DNA of 64,000 nt from Acaricomes phytoseiuli DSM 14247 (GTDB lineage: Bacteria; Actinomycetota; Actinomycetes; Actinomycetales; Micrococcaceae). Below, one piece after another: positions 6,184-13,989 of this stretch. The notes under the pieces are model-generated. The model made no database searches. It was not told the DNA's origin and was given only the letters and a program-made list of their open reading frames with translations. Position 1 is the first letter of the stretch. Each line of letters opens with the position of its first letter. Made by a program: the position numbers and the translations under genes. The DNA is taken from positions 27,147-91,146 of the forward strand of contig NZ_AQXM01000055.1 of the NCBI RefSeq assembly GCF_000376245.1, read 5' to 3'.

Positions 6184-8472
6184 GTGTCACCTAGCAGAGT
6201 CGCTGGATCACCACGCACCTACCTCAAGCACAATATCGTCATCGCCATCCTGATCTTTTTACTGCTCGCACTCTTCGCGCTCTTCAGTTATGTGATGGCC
6301 AAGGTCACAGACGGCGGACGGCAGCTCACCGACGGCAGCGGCATCGTCTCGCAACGGGTCAACTCGATTCTGACCCCGGGTCTCATAGAGATGAACGATG
6401 GCGGCAAGCTGCTCAGCAATGAAGTACGCAACCGCCTCTCCCCCGGTGTCGATCAGCTCTTCAAAGGCGTGAACCAAGAACTGGTGCCAGGCGTCAACCA
6501 GCTCTACAGCGGCGTCAATGACGAACTCGCACCGGGTGTGCAGCAGCTCTACAGCGGGGTATCCGGCGAGCTGGCCACCGGTGTGCGGCAGCTTCAGACC
6601 GGAGTCAACGGCGAGCTGGTGCCGGGCATCAACCAGCTCTTCGGCGGAGTCAACCTGGAGCTCGTGCCCGGCGTCAACCAGCTGTCGAATGGTGTTTTCG
6701 GAGAACTCGTTCCCGGCGTACGGGAGCTGCAGAACGGCGTCCAGAACGAGTTGGCACCCGGTGTGCGGCAGCTGCAGGCCGGAGTCAATGGCGAAATGGT
6801 ACCCAAGGTCCAGCAGTCCTACGACCGTGCTTTCAATGAACTGATCCCCAGCGTGGAAGAACTGCAGAACGGCGTCCAAGGAGAGCTGGTTCCCGGAGTC
6901 AAACAGATACGTCAGGGAATCGATGGTGAGTTAGCACCTGGAGTAAAGCAACTGCGCCAAGGCGTCAATGGCGAGCTGGTTCCTGGGGTGAACCAACTGG
7001 ATCAGGGCGTTAACGGGGAACTCGTTCCAGGCGTACAGCAGCTAGCCGACGGAGTCCTCCCAGTCAAGACCAAATACAACGACAGCTGCTCAAATCTGAA
7101 TGTCACCAGCATAGATCCTCAAACCACTTTGATTGACGGCATCAACTATCTCGCCGGACAGCACAGCCAGGCATACAAGAACAGCAATGGGCGGACCCAG
7201 GACTATCAGAATGCCTGCGGCTTAGCGAGACTCGCAGAAGGCCTGCAAACTGTGAAGGATCAACAGCCTCCGATTCCAGGCCTTTCAGATCTTTTCGTCA
7301 TCATCCCCAAGAGCAACTTCGAAGAAATCCTGGCAGGCGCCAAACTTGCTGATCAAGGTGGGCAAGCCCTGGTTGAAGGGACTCAGGGCACGCCAGGACG
7401 GGGTGGCAAAAACCTCGTGACCGGGATAAATGAGTTGAAGGCCGGCGTGATCGGCCCACGACCCGACGGAGGCCCCAGCCTGCAACAAGGCGTCAACGAG
7501 CTCTATGACGGTGTGATCGGTCCGCGGCCGGACGGAGGCCGCAGCCTCTCCGTTGGCACGCAAGAACTCTACGACGGCGTCGTTGGCCCTGGTACACCGG
7601 ATAATCCGAGCCTGAAGGAAAGCATTCAGGATCTCAAGGACGGAGTTATTGGCCCCCGGCCAGACGGAACCCCTGCTCTGAGTTCCGGTGTGCAGCAGCT
7701 GTACGACGGCGTCCTCGGCCCCCGGCCGGACGGAACACCCAGCCTGCAAGCAGGTGCTCAGCAGCTCAAAGAGGGCGTGATCGGCCCACGACCCGACGGA
7801 ACACCCAGCCTGCAAGCAGGCGTACTACAACTCCGGCAAGGCGTCATGGGGCCCCGAACAGACAGCACGCCCAGCCTGCAAGCAGGCGTACTGCAATTGC
7901 AGCAAGGCGTGATCGGCCCGCGGCCGGATGGCACACCCAGCCTACAGAACGGCTTGCAGCAGCTCTTCGCCGGGGTGCTCGGCCCGCGGACAGATGGCAC
8001 GCCGAGCCTGCTCAGCGGTGCGCAGCAGCTCAAGGACGGCGTCATCGGCCCCAGGCCGGACGGAACACCCAGCCTGCAAGCAGGTGCTCAGCAGCTCAAA
8101 GAGGGCGTGATCGGCCCTCGGCCGGACGGAACACCGAGCCTGAGCTCGGGCGTCGATGAACTCAAGTCCGGGGTGAGCGGCGCTAACGATGGCAAGGAGA
8201 ACTTGGTTGATGGAAGCCAGCGGCTCTCCGAAGGCATCGGCACCGCCCTCGACGGCATGTACAACGACCGCCTCAAGGAGTCGCCGTACGGCCTCGCCGA
8301 AGGCACTCAAGTACTGGATGACGGGACGAATCAGCTCAAAACCGAGATCACACCGCTCAGCGTTCTCGATGGCGGCATTGGCGGTCTGCTGATCCTGTTG
8401 ATCCTGCTGGTGTTGATCGTGGGCAGCAACATCGCCTTGATCATCCGGAAACGCCGGCCAACAACTCCTTAG
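6184..8472 (+). CDS. Membrane-anchored protein with two distinct tandem repeat arrays
   Basis: I do not recognise a characterised homologue. The 762-residue protein starts at a GTG. It has an N-terminal transmembrane helix (about residues 17-38), thirteen 15-residue repeats (95-289, pattern GVnxELvPGVxQLxx), a unique central part (290-420) with two cysteines (302, 345), eleven 22-residue repeats (421-662, pattern GVxGPRPDGTPSLxxGxQQLxx), a short non-repeat segment, and a C-terminal transmembrane helix (about 735-755) followed by a basic IRKRRP tail. Both repeats share the L-x-x-G-V junction seen in the L-x-x-G heptads of YhgE/Pip-type proteins, but the usual multi-helix membrane domain is absent. 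The likely topology is a long extracytoplasmic segment tethered at both ends. It stands alone between tRNA genes and a strong hairpin. Function is unknown. Confidence 0.85.
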   Translation: MSPSRVAGSPRTYLKHNIVIAILIFLLLALFALFSYVMAKVTDGGRQLTDGSGIVSQRVNSILTPGLIEMNDGGKLLSNEVRNRLSPGVDQLFKGVNQELVPGVNQLYSGVNDELAPGVQQLYSGVSGELATGVRQLQTGVNGELVPGINQLFGGVNLELVPGVNQLSNGVFGELVPGVRELQNGVQNELAPGVRQLQAGVNGEMVPKVQQSYDRAFNELIPSVEELQNGVQGELVPGVKQIRQGIDGELAPGVKQLRQGVNGELVPGVNQLDQGVNGELVPGVQQLADGVLPVKTKYNDSCSNLNVTSIDPQTTLIDGINYLAGQHSQAYKNSNGRTQDYQNACGLARLAEGLQTVKDQQPPIPGLSDLFVIIPKSNFEEILAGAKLADQGGQALVEGTQGTPGRGGKNLVTGINELKAGVIGPRPDGGPSLQQGVNELYDGVIGPRPDGGRSLSVGTQELYDGVVGPGTPDNPSLKESIQDLKDGVIGPRPDGTPALSSGVQQLYDGVLGPRPDGTPSLQAGAQQLKEGVIGPRPDGTPSLQAGVLQLRQGVMGPRTDSTPSLQAGVLQLQQGVIGPRPDGTPSLQNGLQQLFAGVLGPRTDGTPSLLSGAQQLKDGVIGPRPDGTPSLQAGAQQLKEGVIGPRPDGTPSLSSGVDELKSGVSGANDGKENLVDGSQRLSEGIGTALDGMYNDRLKESPYGLAEGTQVLDDGTNQLKTEITPLSVLDGGIGGLLILLILLVLIVGSNIALIIRKRRPTTP
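6466..7050 (+). repeat. Tandem array of thirteen 45-bp (15-residue) coding repeats
   Basis: Thirteen in-frame units of 45 bp encode the pattern GVxxELxPGVxQLxx. The ninth unit (RAFNELIPSVEELQN) is the most divergent. DNA identity between units is moderate with many synonymous differences, so the array is old or selected at the protein level rather than freshly amplified. Confidence 0.9.
7444..8169 (+). repeat. Tandem array of eleven 66-bp (22-residue) coding repeats
   Basis: Eleven in-frame units of 66 bp encode GVIGPRPDGTPSLxxGxQQLxx. Units beginning near 7708 and 8038 and their successors are almost identical at DNA level, pointing to recent duplication or gene conversion. The array is likely to vary in copy number between strains. 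Confidence 0.92.
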
Positions 8473-8497
8473 GCATCATCTCCCCCCGGTCTAAGGC

Positions 8498-8543
8498 AAC
8501 AGTATAAGCGGCGGCCCCTTCTTGGGGCCGTCGCTTATACTGT
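8498..8543 (+). terminator. Long-stem hairpin after the two-repeat protein
   Basis: Arms of 21 bp (8498-8518 and 8524-8544, one G-T wobble) enclose a TTCTT loop, followed only by TTT-G. The stem is very stable and sits just after the stop codon at 8472, so it is probably the terminator of that gene, although the T run is short. Confidence 0.75.
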
Positions 8544-8609
8544 TTGCTCAGCGATATCGCCTCTGCAGGAGGTCTAGAACTCAGGGCTTCGTTGTTCTAT
8601 GCTGCGGTT

Positions 8610-9011
8610 ATGAGCCTGCGCTGGTACTCCACCGTCGTCGATAGCCGCAACATCCAGGAGCTCTCCCGCTGGTGGGCCGAGACCCTCGGCTGGCAGATCA
8701 TCTTCGAAAGCGAAGACGAGGTCGCGATCGTTCCGGCCTGGGTATCCGTAGAGGAACTCAAGAAGACCTCCTGGGATCGCGTCAGCCCCGGTCTGGTCTT
8801 CGTTCCGTTTCCGGAAAGCAAAGAGACCAAGAACCGTCTGCACATCGACCTCGCGCCCTACATCACCGACGATCGGCAAGCGCTGATCGATGGTCTACTG
8901 GCCCGCGGAGCAGAGCTGGCCAATGTCGGGCAGCAGGATGATGCCACCTTCACCGTGCTCCGAGACCCCGAAGGCAACGAATTCTGCGTGCTCTCCGTGC
9001 GGGAAATCTAA
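8610..9011 (+). CDS. VOC (glyoxalase-like) family protein
   Basis: The 133-residue protein has the features of a single glyoxalase/VOC unit: WYSTVVDSRN at the first strand, LGWQIIFES, the conserved NRLHIDLAP with its His, and the ending LRDPEGNEFCVL with the metal-ligand Glu region. Such proteins include metal-dependent lyases, dioxygenases and resistance proteins, so no substrate is given. I set the start at the ATG 8610 because the upstream in-frame extension is unlike the family and because TATGCT (8598-8603) lies 6 nt before it, suggesting leaderless initiation. It is followed by a long hairpin shared with gltX. Confidence 0.82.
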   Translation: MSLRWYSTVVDSRNIQELSRWWAETLGWQIIFESEDEVAIVPAWVSVEELKKTSWDRVSPGLVFVPFPESKETKNRLHIDLAPYITDDRQALIDGLLARGAELANVGQQDDATFTVLRDPEGNEFCVLSVREI

Positions 9012-9048
9012 TCTCCAGCCCGGATGAACGAACCCCGCAACGCCCCGG

Positions 9049-9117
9049 CCCCGCTGAGCGGTCACGTTTGGCGGCTCAGCGCGCGTCGGAGCCGCCAAAC
9101 GTGACCGCTCAGCGGGG
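9049..9117. repeat. Long inverted repeat, family B copy 1
   Basis: Perfect 29-bp arms (9049-9077 and 9089-9117) enclose an 11-nt loop between the convergent VOC gene and gltX. The stem contains GCTGAGCGGTCA followed by CGTTTGGCGGCT. A closely similar hairpin lies at 19377-19451, also between convergent genes, and the exact 12-mer recurs near 57476. By position it can terminate transcription from both sides, but it has no T run. Confidence 0.88.
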
Positions 9118-9127
9118 GCCGGGGGCG

Positions 9128-10627
9128 TCAGCGGCCGGAGCGGAACTGGCGCAGCCTCGCCAGGGAGGATTCCTTGCCCAGGATCTCCAAGGATTCGAAA
9201 AGTGGCGGGGAGATCTTCCGGCCGGAAATCGCGGTGCGCACGGGGCCGAACGCCAGCCTCGGCTTCAAACCCAGGCCATCGATCAGCGCACCCCGTAAAG
9301 CAGTCTGAATATTCTCCGCATCCCAGGTCTCCAGCGGCTCCACCGCGGCGATCGCGGCATCGAGCACCTCGCCGAGGTTTTCCGGCAGCCCCTTGAGCGC
9401 ATCCTGATCCGGCTCGATCTGCGCATCGGGGACGAAGAGGAAGCGCAGCATCTCCGACGCCTCGCCGAGCAGCTGGATACGCTCCTGAACCAGTGGCGCG
9501 GCCTCGGCCAGGATCTGCCGCTGCCGATCATCGAGCTCTTCACCCACTAAGTCAGCCGCCTGCAGATACGGAATCAGACGCTCTTCGAACACCTCAGGGG
9601 TCAACCGCCGCACATGCGTGCCATTGATCGCCTCCGCTTTCTTCACATCGAACCGCGCTGGGTTGCCCAGCACATCGTGGATATCAAAAGCAGCCACAAG
9701 CTCTTCGACCGTGAAGATATCCTCATCTGCGCTCAGCGACCAGCCCAGCAGCGCCAGATAGTTCAGCAGACCCTCTTTGACGAAACCCCAGTCCCGCAAA
9801 AGGAAGAGGCTCGATTCGGGATCCCGCTTGGAGAGCTTCTTATTGCCCTGGCCCAGCACATAGGGCAGATGTCCGAACTGCGGCAGATGTGCAGCCACGC
9901 CGACATCGTGCAAGGCCCGGTAGAGGGCGATCTGCCGTGGCGTCGAAGAGAGCAGATCCTCGCCCCGCAGCACGTGGGTGACTTCCATCAACGCATCGTC
10001 CACGGGATTGACCAGGGTGTACAGCGGAGCGCCATTGGGGCGGACCACCGCGAAGTCCGGCACGGAACCGGCTTTGAAGGTGATCTCACCCCGCACCAGA
10101 TCCATGAACGTGATGTCCTCATCCGGCATCCGCAGCCGCAATGCGGGCTGGCGGCCTTCCGCGCGAAAAGCGGCGACCTGCTCCTCGCTCAGCTCGCGGT
10201 CATAGCCGTCGTACCCCAGCTTCGGATCCCGCCCGGCGGCCCGATGCCGCGCATCGACCTCTTCCGGTGTGGAATACGACTCGTAGACGTGCCCTGCGGC
10301 TTTGAGCTTGGCGATGACGTCCTGATAGATCTCGCCACGCTGGGACTGCCGGTACGGACCATGCGGCCCCCCGGTCTCGACACCCTCATCCCAATCGATG
10401 CCCAGCCAAGTCAGCGCCTCGAGCAGCTGCTGATAGCTCTCCTCGCTGTCCCGGGCCGCATCCGTATCCTCGATGCGGAAGATGAGCTTCCCGCCGGTAT
10501 GCCGGGCATAGGCCCAGTTGAACAGTGCGGTGCGGATGAGACCGACGTGCGGAGTCCCGGTGGGCGAAGGGCAGAATCGGACGCGAACGGGAGTGTCAGC
10601 ATCGACGGAAGGGATGTGAGTAGTCAT
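9128..10627 (-). CDS. gltX: Glutamyl-tRNA synthetase
   Basis: The enzyme charges tRNA-Glu and, in actinobacteria that use the GatCAB route, tRNA-Gln as well. The 499-residue protein has the class I signatures: the HIGH-like block [21 protein letters not shown] near residue 20 and KLSKRD in place of KMSKS. The start is the ATG at 10627. It lies downstream of ilvE and the FAH gene on the same strand, but a 31-bp hairpin at 10657-10730 separates it from them, so it may have its own promoter; TAAGCT lies 9 nt before the start. Confidence 0.97.
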   Translation of the reverse strand: MTTHIPSVDADTPVRVRFCPSPTGTPHVGLIRTALFNWAYARHTGGKLIFRIEDTDAARDSEESYQQLLEALTWLGIDWDEGVETGGPHGPYRQSQRGEIYQDVIAKLKAAGHVYESYSTPEEVDARHRAAGRDPKLGYDGYDRELSEEQVAAFRAEGRQPALRLRMPDEDITFMDLVRGEITFKAGSVPDFAVVRPNGAPLYTLVNPVDDALMEVTHVLRGEDLLSSTPRQIALYRALHDVGVAAHLPQFGHLPYVLGQGNKKLSKRDPESSLFLLRDWGFVKEGLLNYLALLGWSLSADEDIFTVEELVAAFDIHDVLGNPARFDVKKAEAINGTHVRRLTPEVFEERLIPYLQAADLVGEELDDRQRQILAEAAPLVQERIQLLGEASEMLRFLFVPDAQIEPDQDALKGLPENLGEVLDAAIAAVEPLETWDAENIQTALRGALIDGLGLKPRLAFGPVRTAISGRKISPPLFESLEILGKESSLARLRQFRSGR

Positions 10628-10656
10628 GATGCACTCAGCTTATCGCCCCGCCGCCG

Positions 10657-10730
10657 CCACTTTTGATGCCTTCCGTGACTTTTGATGGTCACCGTAGGGC
10701 ATCAAAAGTCACGGAAGGCATCAAAAGTGG
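10657..10730. repeat. Long inverted repeat, family A copy 1
   Basis: Perfect 31-bp arms (10657-10687 and 10700-10730) with a 12-nt loop, located between the FAH gene stop and the gltX start. The arm core TTTTGATGCCTTCCGTGACT is repeated at 28561-28580 in a second hairpin of the same design 18 kb away. Within each arm TTTTGATG occurs twice. It could act as terminator of the leuB-ilvE-FAH transcript. Confidence 0.88.
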
Positions 10731-10731
10731 A

Positions 10732-11508
10732 TCAGAGCCCGGGGTTGCGGAACGTATTCGCCAGAGTGCCCAGACCTTCGATCTCCACTTCGAAGCGATC
10801 CCCCGCGGAGACGCGCCCGACGCCAGTCGGGGTTCCCGTCATGATGACATCGCCCGGAAGCAGCGTGAACGCCTGGGAAACTGCGGAAACCAGAGAGCTG
10901 ACGCCCCAGATCATCTGCTGAGTACTGCCTTCCTGGACCACGTTCCCATTGAGCAACCCGCGGATCGTCAGATTGTCCGGATCCAGTTCGGTCTCGATCC
11001 AGGGCCCCAGAGGCGCCGAACCGTCGAAGCCCTTGGCCCGTGCCCACTGGCCTTCGGTGCGCTGAGCATCCCGTGCCGTGAGATCGTTGCCGCAGGTGTA
11101 TCCGAAAACGACCTCGGCCACTCGCTCTTCCGGAACATCTTTGCAGATCCGGCCGATCACCACGCACAGCTCTGCCTCATAGGAGACCTCCTCGGAGAAT
11201 TCCGGGAGCATGATCGGATCCCCTGGGCCGACCACCGCGGTATTCGGCTTGAGGAACATCAGCGGCGCCGGGGGGATCTGATTACCCATCTCTGCCACAT
11301 GATCGGCGTAGTTTCGGCCGATGCCGATGATCTTGGAACGCGGGATGATCGGGGCCAGCAGCCGGACGTCCTCAAGCCGATGCGGCTCCCCTGCCGCTTC
11401 GATCTCGCTGAAGAAGGGGTCCCCCTTGATCGGCGTGACGTTCTCGGCGGCCTCATCGACAACACCGTAGATCGGATCAGAATCGAGCACGAACCGGGCT
11501 ATACGCAT
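10732..11508 (-). CDS. Fumarylacetoacetate hydrolase (FAH) family protein
   Basis: The 258-residue protein has the FAH catalytic core: IGIGRNYADHVAEM, the metal-binding EVSYEAELCVVIG (two Glu), YTCGNDLTARDAQ (Asp), and GDVIMTGTPTGVG near the end. Members hydrolyse or decarboxylate beta-diketo acids such as fumarylpyruvate or oxaloacetate; the substrate here is unknown. The gene starts 18 bp after ilvE and is probably co-transcribed with leuB and ilvE. This placement between ilvE and gltX is one I recall from related Micrococcaceae, but no functional link is known to me. Confidence 0.88.
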   Translation of the reverse strand: MRIARFVLDSDPIYGVVDEAAENVTPIKGDPFFSEIEAAGEPHRLEDVRLLAPIIPRSKIIGIGRNYADHVAEMGNQIPPAPLMFLKPNTAVVGPGDPIMLPEFSEEVSYEAELCVVIGRICKDVPEERVAEVVFGYTCGNDLTARDAQRTEGQWARAKGFDGSAPLGPWIETELDPDNLTIRGLLNGNVVQEGSTQQMIWGVSSLVSAVSQAFTLLPGDVIMTGTPTGVGRVSAGDRFEVEIEGLGTLANTFRNPGL

Positions 11509-11526
11509 GGTCCTACTATGGCAGAT

Positions 11527-12693
11527 TCAGGCCAATCGGTGCAGCCAGCCGTGCCGGTCCGCCACGGTGCCGCTCTGGATGCCCAGGAGCTCCTCGCGGA
11601 TGGCCATCGTCACCTCGCCTGCCGGTGCATCGGCGGATCCGATCTTCTCGGTCTCGTCCATGAGCATGCCAATCGGGGTGATCGCCGCCGCGGTACCGCA
11701 GGCGAAAACCTCGGTGATATCGCCGGAGGCCACGCCATCGCGCCACTCATCGAGGGTGATCGTGCGCTCCTGGACGTTCATGCCCCGGTCCCGGCCCAAC
11801 TGCAGCACCGAATCCCGGGTGACCCCCTCCAGAATCGATCCGGAAAGCGCGGGCGTCACCAAAGAGCCGTCCCGGAAGACGAAGAAAACGTTCATCCCGC
11901 CGAGCTCTTCCACCGCATTGCCGTTGTCCTGGTCCAGGAAGAGCACCTGCTTGCAGCCGTGAGCTTCGGCTTCGAGCTGCGGAAGCAAGGAGGCGGCGTA
12001 GTTGCCACCGCACTTCGCCGCGCCGGTGCCGCCGCGGCCGGCCCGGGCGTAGTTCCGGGAGATCCAGATCGACACCGGCTTGATCTCACCGCCGAAGTAG
12101 TTCCCGGCAGGAGAGGCGATCACGCGGAAGGAGACTTCTCGCGCTGCGCGAACCCCGAGAAAAGCCTCGGTGGCGATCATGAACGGCCGGAGGTACAGGC
12201 TCTCCCCATCCCCGGAGGGCACCCACTCCTGATCCACGTCCACGAGCTGCTTGATGGCTTCCAGAAAGGCCGGCTCCGGTAGTTCAGGGAGCGCCAGCCG
12301 CTGCGCCGAGCGATTGAGCCGGGCGGCATTGCGCTCCGGCCGGAAAGTCCACACCGAGCCGTCGGCGTGCCGGTAAGCCTTGAGCCCTTCGAAGATCTCC
12401 TGACCGTAATGCAGCACCGAGGCTGAAGGGTCCAGGGCAATCGGCCCGTAGGGTTCCACCCTGGCGGTGTGCCAACCGGAGCCGGCACTGTAGTCAATCA
12501 CCGCGGTGTGATCGGTGAAATAAGCGCCGAAGCCGGGATCAGCCAGGATCTCCTGCCGCTCCGCTGCACTGCGGGGCTCCGGGGAAAGCTGCCGTTCGAA
12601 GTTCAGCTCGGTGAGAGTCTCTGAGATGGCTCCTCCAGTGAATTCCCGGCCCAACAGGGCCTTCCGATCAATCCGCTCATCCGGGCCGATCAC
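11527..12693 (-). CDS. ilvE: Branched-chain amino acid aminotransferase
   Basis: IlvE is the PLP enzyme for the last step of Ile, Val and Leu synthesis. The PLP lysine lies in GAAKCGGNYAASL and the fold-type IV blocks YGQEIFEGLKAYR and LFLDQ are present. The longest frame starts at a GTG (12693) with no clear ribosome site. A strong GGAGGAG (12630-12636) lies just before an in-frame ATC at 12627, exactly where homologues of the form M-T-x-T begin (here I-S-E-T), so the true start may be a rare AUC codon. Downstream of that the protein has the normal length of about 366 residues. Confidence 0.93.
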   Translation of the reverse strand: MIGPDERIDRKALLGREFTGGAISETLTELNFERQLSPEPRSAAERQEILADPGFGAYFTDHTAVIDYSAGSGWHTARVEPYGPIALDPSASVLHYGQEIFEGLKAYRHADGSVWTFRPERNAARLNRSAQRLALPELPEPAFLEAIKQLVDVDQEWVPSGDGESLYLRPFMIATEAFLGVRAAREVSFRVIASPAGNYFGGEIKPVSIWISRNYARAGRGGTGAAKCGGNYAASLLPQLEAEAHGCKQVLFLDQDNGNAVEELGGMNVFFVFRDGSLVTPALSGSILEGVTRDSVLQLGRDRGMNVQERTITLDEWRDGVASGDITEVFACGTAAAITPIGMLMDETEKIGSADAPAGEVTMAIREELLGIQSGTVADRHGWLHRLA

Positions 12694-12763
12694 CCGTAAT
12701 CACCCGTAGCAGTGCGGTATTGCGACTAACTGTACTCTGACGATACTCCGTTCATTCCGCTGC

Positions 12764-13831
12764 TCAACTTAGCAGCCCCGCGATGGCGTCGCCGACCTCG
12801 GCGGTGCTGCGCGCGCCGTCCCGTCGAGCCAGGTCATCGGCTACCGCGGCTTCGATCCTGGCCGCCTGATCGTAATGGCCCAGATGCTCCAGCAGCATCG
12901 CCGCGGAAAGGATCGCCGCGGTCGGGTCCGCCTTCTGCTGCCCAGCGATATCCGGAGCGGAGCCGTGCACGGGCTCGAACATGCTCGGTGAGCCCTCGCT
13001 CATCGTCAGGTTCCCGGAAGCAGCCAGGCCGATCCCGCCCGTCACCGCCGCAGCGAGATCCGTGAGGATGTCTCCGAAGAGATTATCGGTGACGATCACC
13101 TCGAACCGGCCCGGATCGGTGACCAGGAACATCGAGGCAGCATCCACGTGGAGGTAGTCCACGGCGACCTCCGGGAAATCGGCCGCGGCCTCCTCCACGA
13201 TGCGTCGCCATAACCGCCCTGAATGCACCAGGACATTGTGCTTATGCACGTAGGTGAGCCGTTGCTTGCCTTCACCCTTCCGGGATGCGGCTCGCTGGAA
13301 AGCGTCGCGGACCACGCGGCGCACGCCGAAGGCTGTGTTCACGGAGACCTCATTCGCGACTTCGGCCTCGGTTCCGGCCCGCAAGCTGCCTCCGGTACCG
13401 GCGTAAGGGCCTTCCGTGCCTTCCCGGACCACCACGAAATCGATGGGATCAGTGGTCGCCAAAGGCGAGAGGACCCCGGGGAAAAGCCGGGCCGGCCGGA
13501 GGTTGATGTAGTGGTCCAGGCTGAACCTCAGCTTCAGCAGTAGCTCGCGTTCGATGAGTCCTGACGGAACCCTGTCGTCTCCCGGTGCCGCTCCTACCGC
13601 CCCGAAGAGAATCGCATCGTGACCACGAATGGCTTCGAGCGTCTCCGGATTGAGCGTTTCGCCTGTCTCCAGCCAGTGCTGTGCTCCCAAGGCGTATTCC
13701 GTCGGCTGAATCCGCACTCCGGAGGGGGCGAGCGCGGCCCGCAGCACTTTGAGGGCCTCGGTGATCACCTCGGGGCCGATGCCGTCACCGGGGATCACGG
13801 CCAAATCGATACTGGCGGGCGCACCATTCAT
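12764..13831 (-). CDS. leuB: 3-isopropylmalate dehydrogenase
   Basis: LeuB oxidises and decarboxylates 3-isopropylmalate to 2-ketoisocaproate using NAD. The protein (355 residues) shows [12 protein letters not shown] at the N terminus, the catalytic [13 protein letters not shown] region, the metal-binding [22 protein letters not shown] and [15 protein letters not shown] prefer the ATG at 13831 because TACGCT precedes it by 6 nt, the usual leaderless spacing here; a GTG two codons earlier is possible. It is the first gene of the leuB-ilvE-FAH group and is divergent from the sensor kinase. Confidence 0.95.
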   Translation of the reverse strand: MNGAPASIDLAVIPGDGIGPEVITEALKVLRAALAPSGVRIQPTEYALGAQHWLETGETLNPETLEAIRGHDAILFGAVGAAPGDDRVPSGLIERELLLKLRFSLDHYINLRPARLFPGVLSPLATTDPIDFVVVREGTEGPYAGTGGSLRAGTEAEVANEVSVNTAFGVRRVVRDAFQRAASRKGEGKQRLTYVHKHNVLVHSGRLWRRIVEEAAADFPEVAVDYLHVDAASMFLVTDPGRFEVIVTDNLFGDILTDLAAAVTGGIGLAASGNLTMSEGSPSMFEPVHGSAPDIAGQQKADPTAAILSAAMLLEHLGHYDQAARIEAAVADDLARRDGARSTAEVGDAIAGLLS

Positions 13832-13989
13832 CTGCACAGCGTACTCAGCAGGAAACCCTGACTTCCACGATTCGGCCAGCCGTCTCAGTCATTGGACATC
13901 TGAGATGCGACTCGGGGCATCGCCGCTAGGGAATCCCGACCGCGGGGCGGATTCACCACCCCGCCGTCCGACCCGTAAAGTCATTAACC

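Noticed and set aside
6259..8310. Several minus-strand frames across the repeat-protein gene that look repetitive
   Set aside because: They are the mirror image of the coding repeats. The plus strand has signal-like and membrane segments at the right places.
10663..12282. 539-codon plus-strand frame opposite the FAH gene and ilvE
   Set aside because: Both strands cannot be real here; the minus strand carries unmistakable enzyme motifs and this frame has none.
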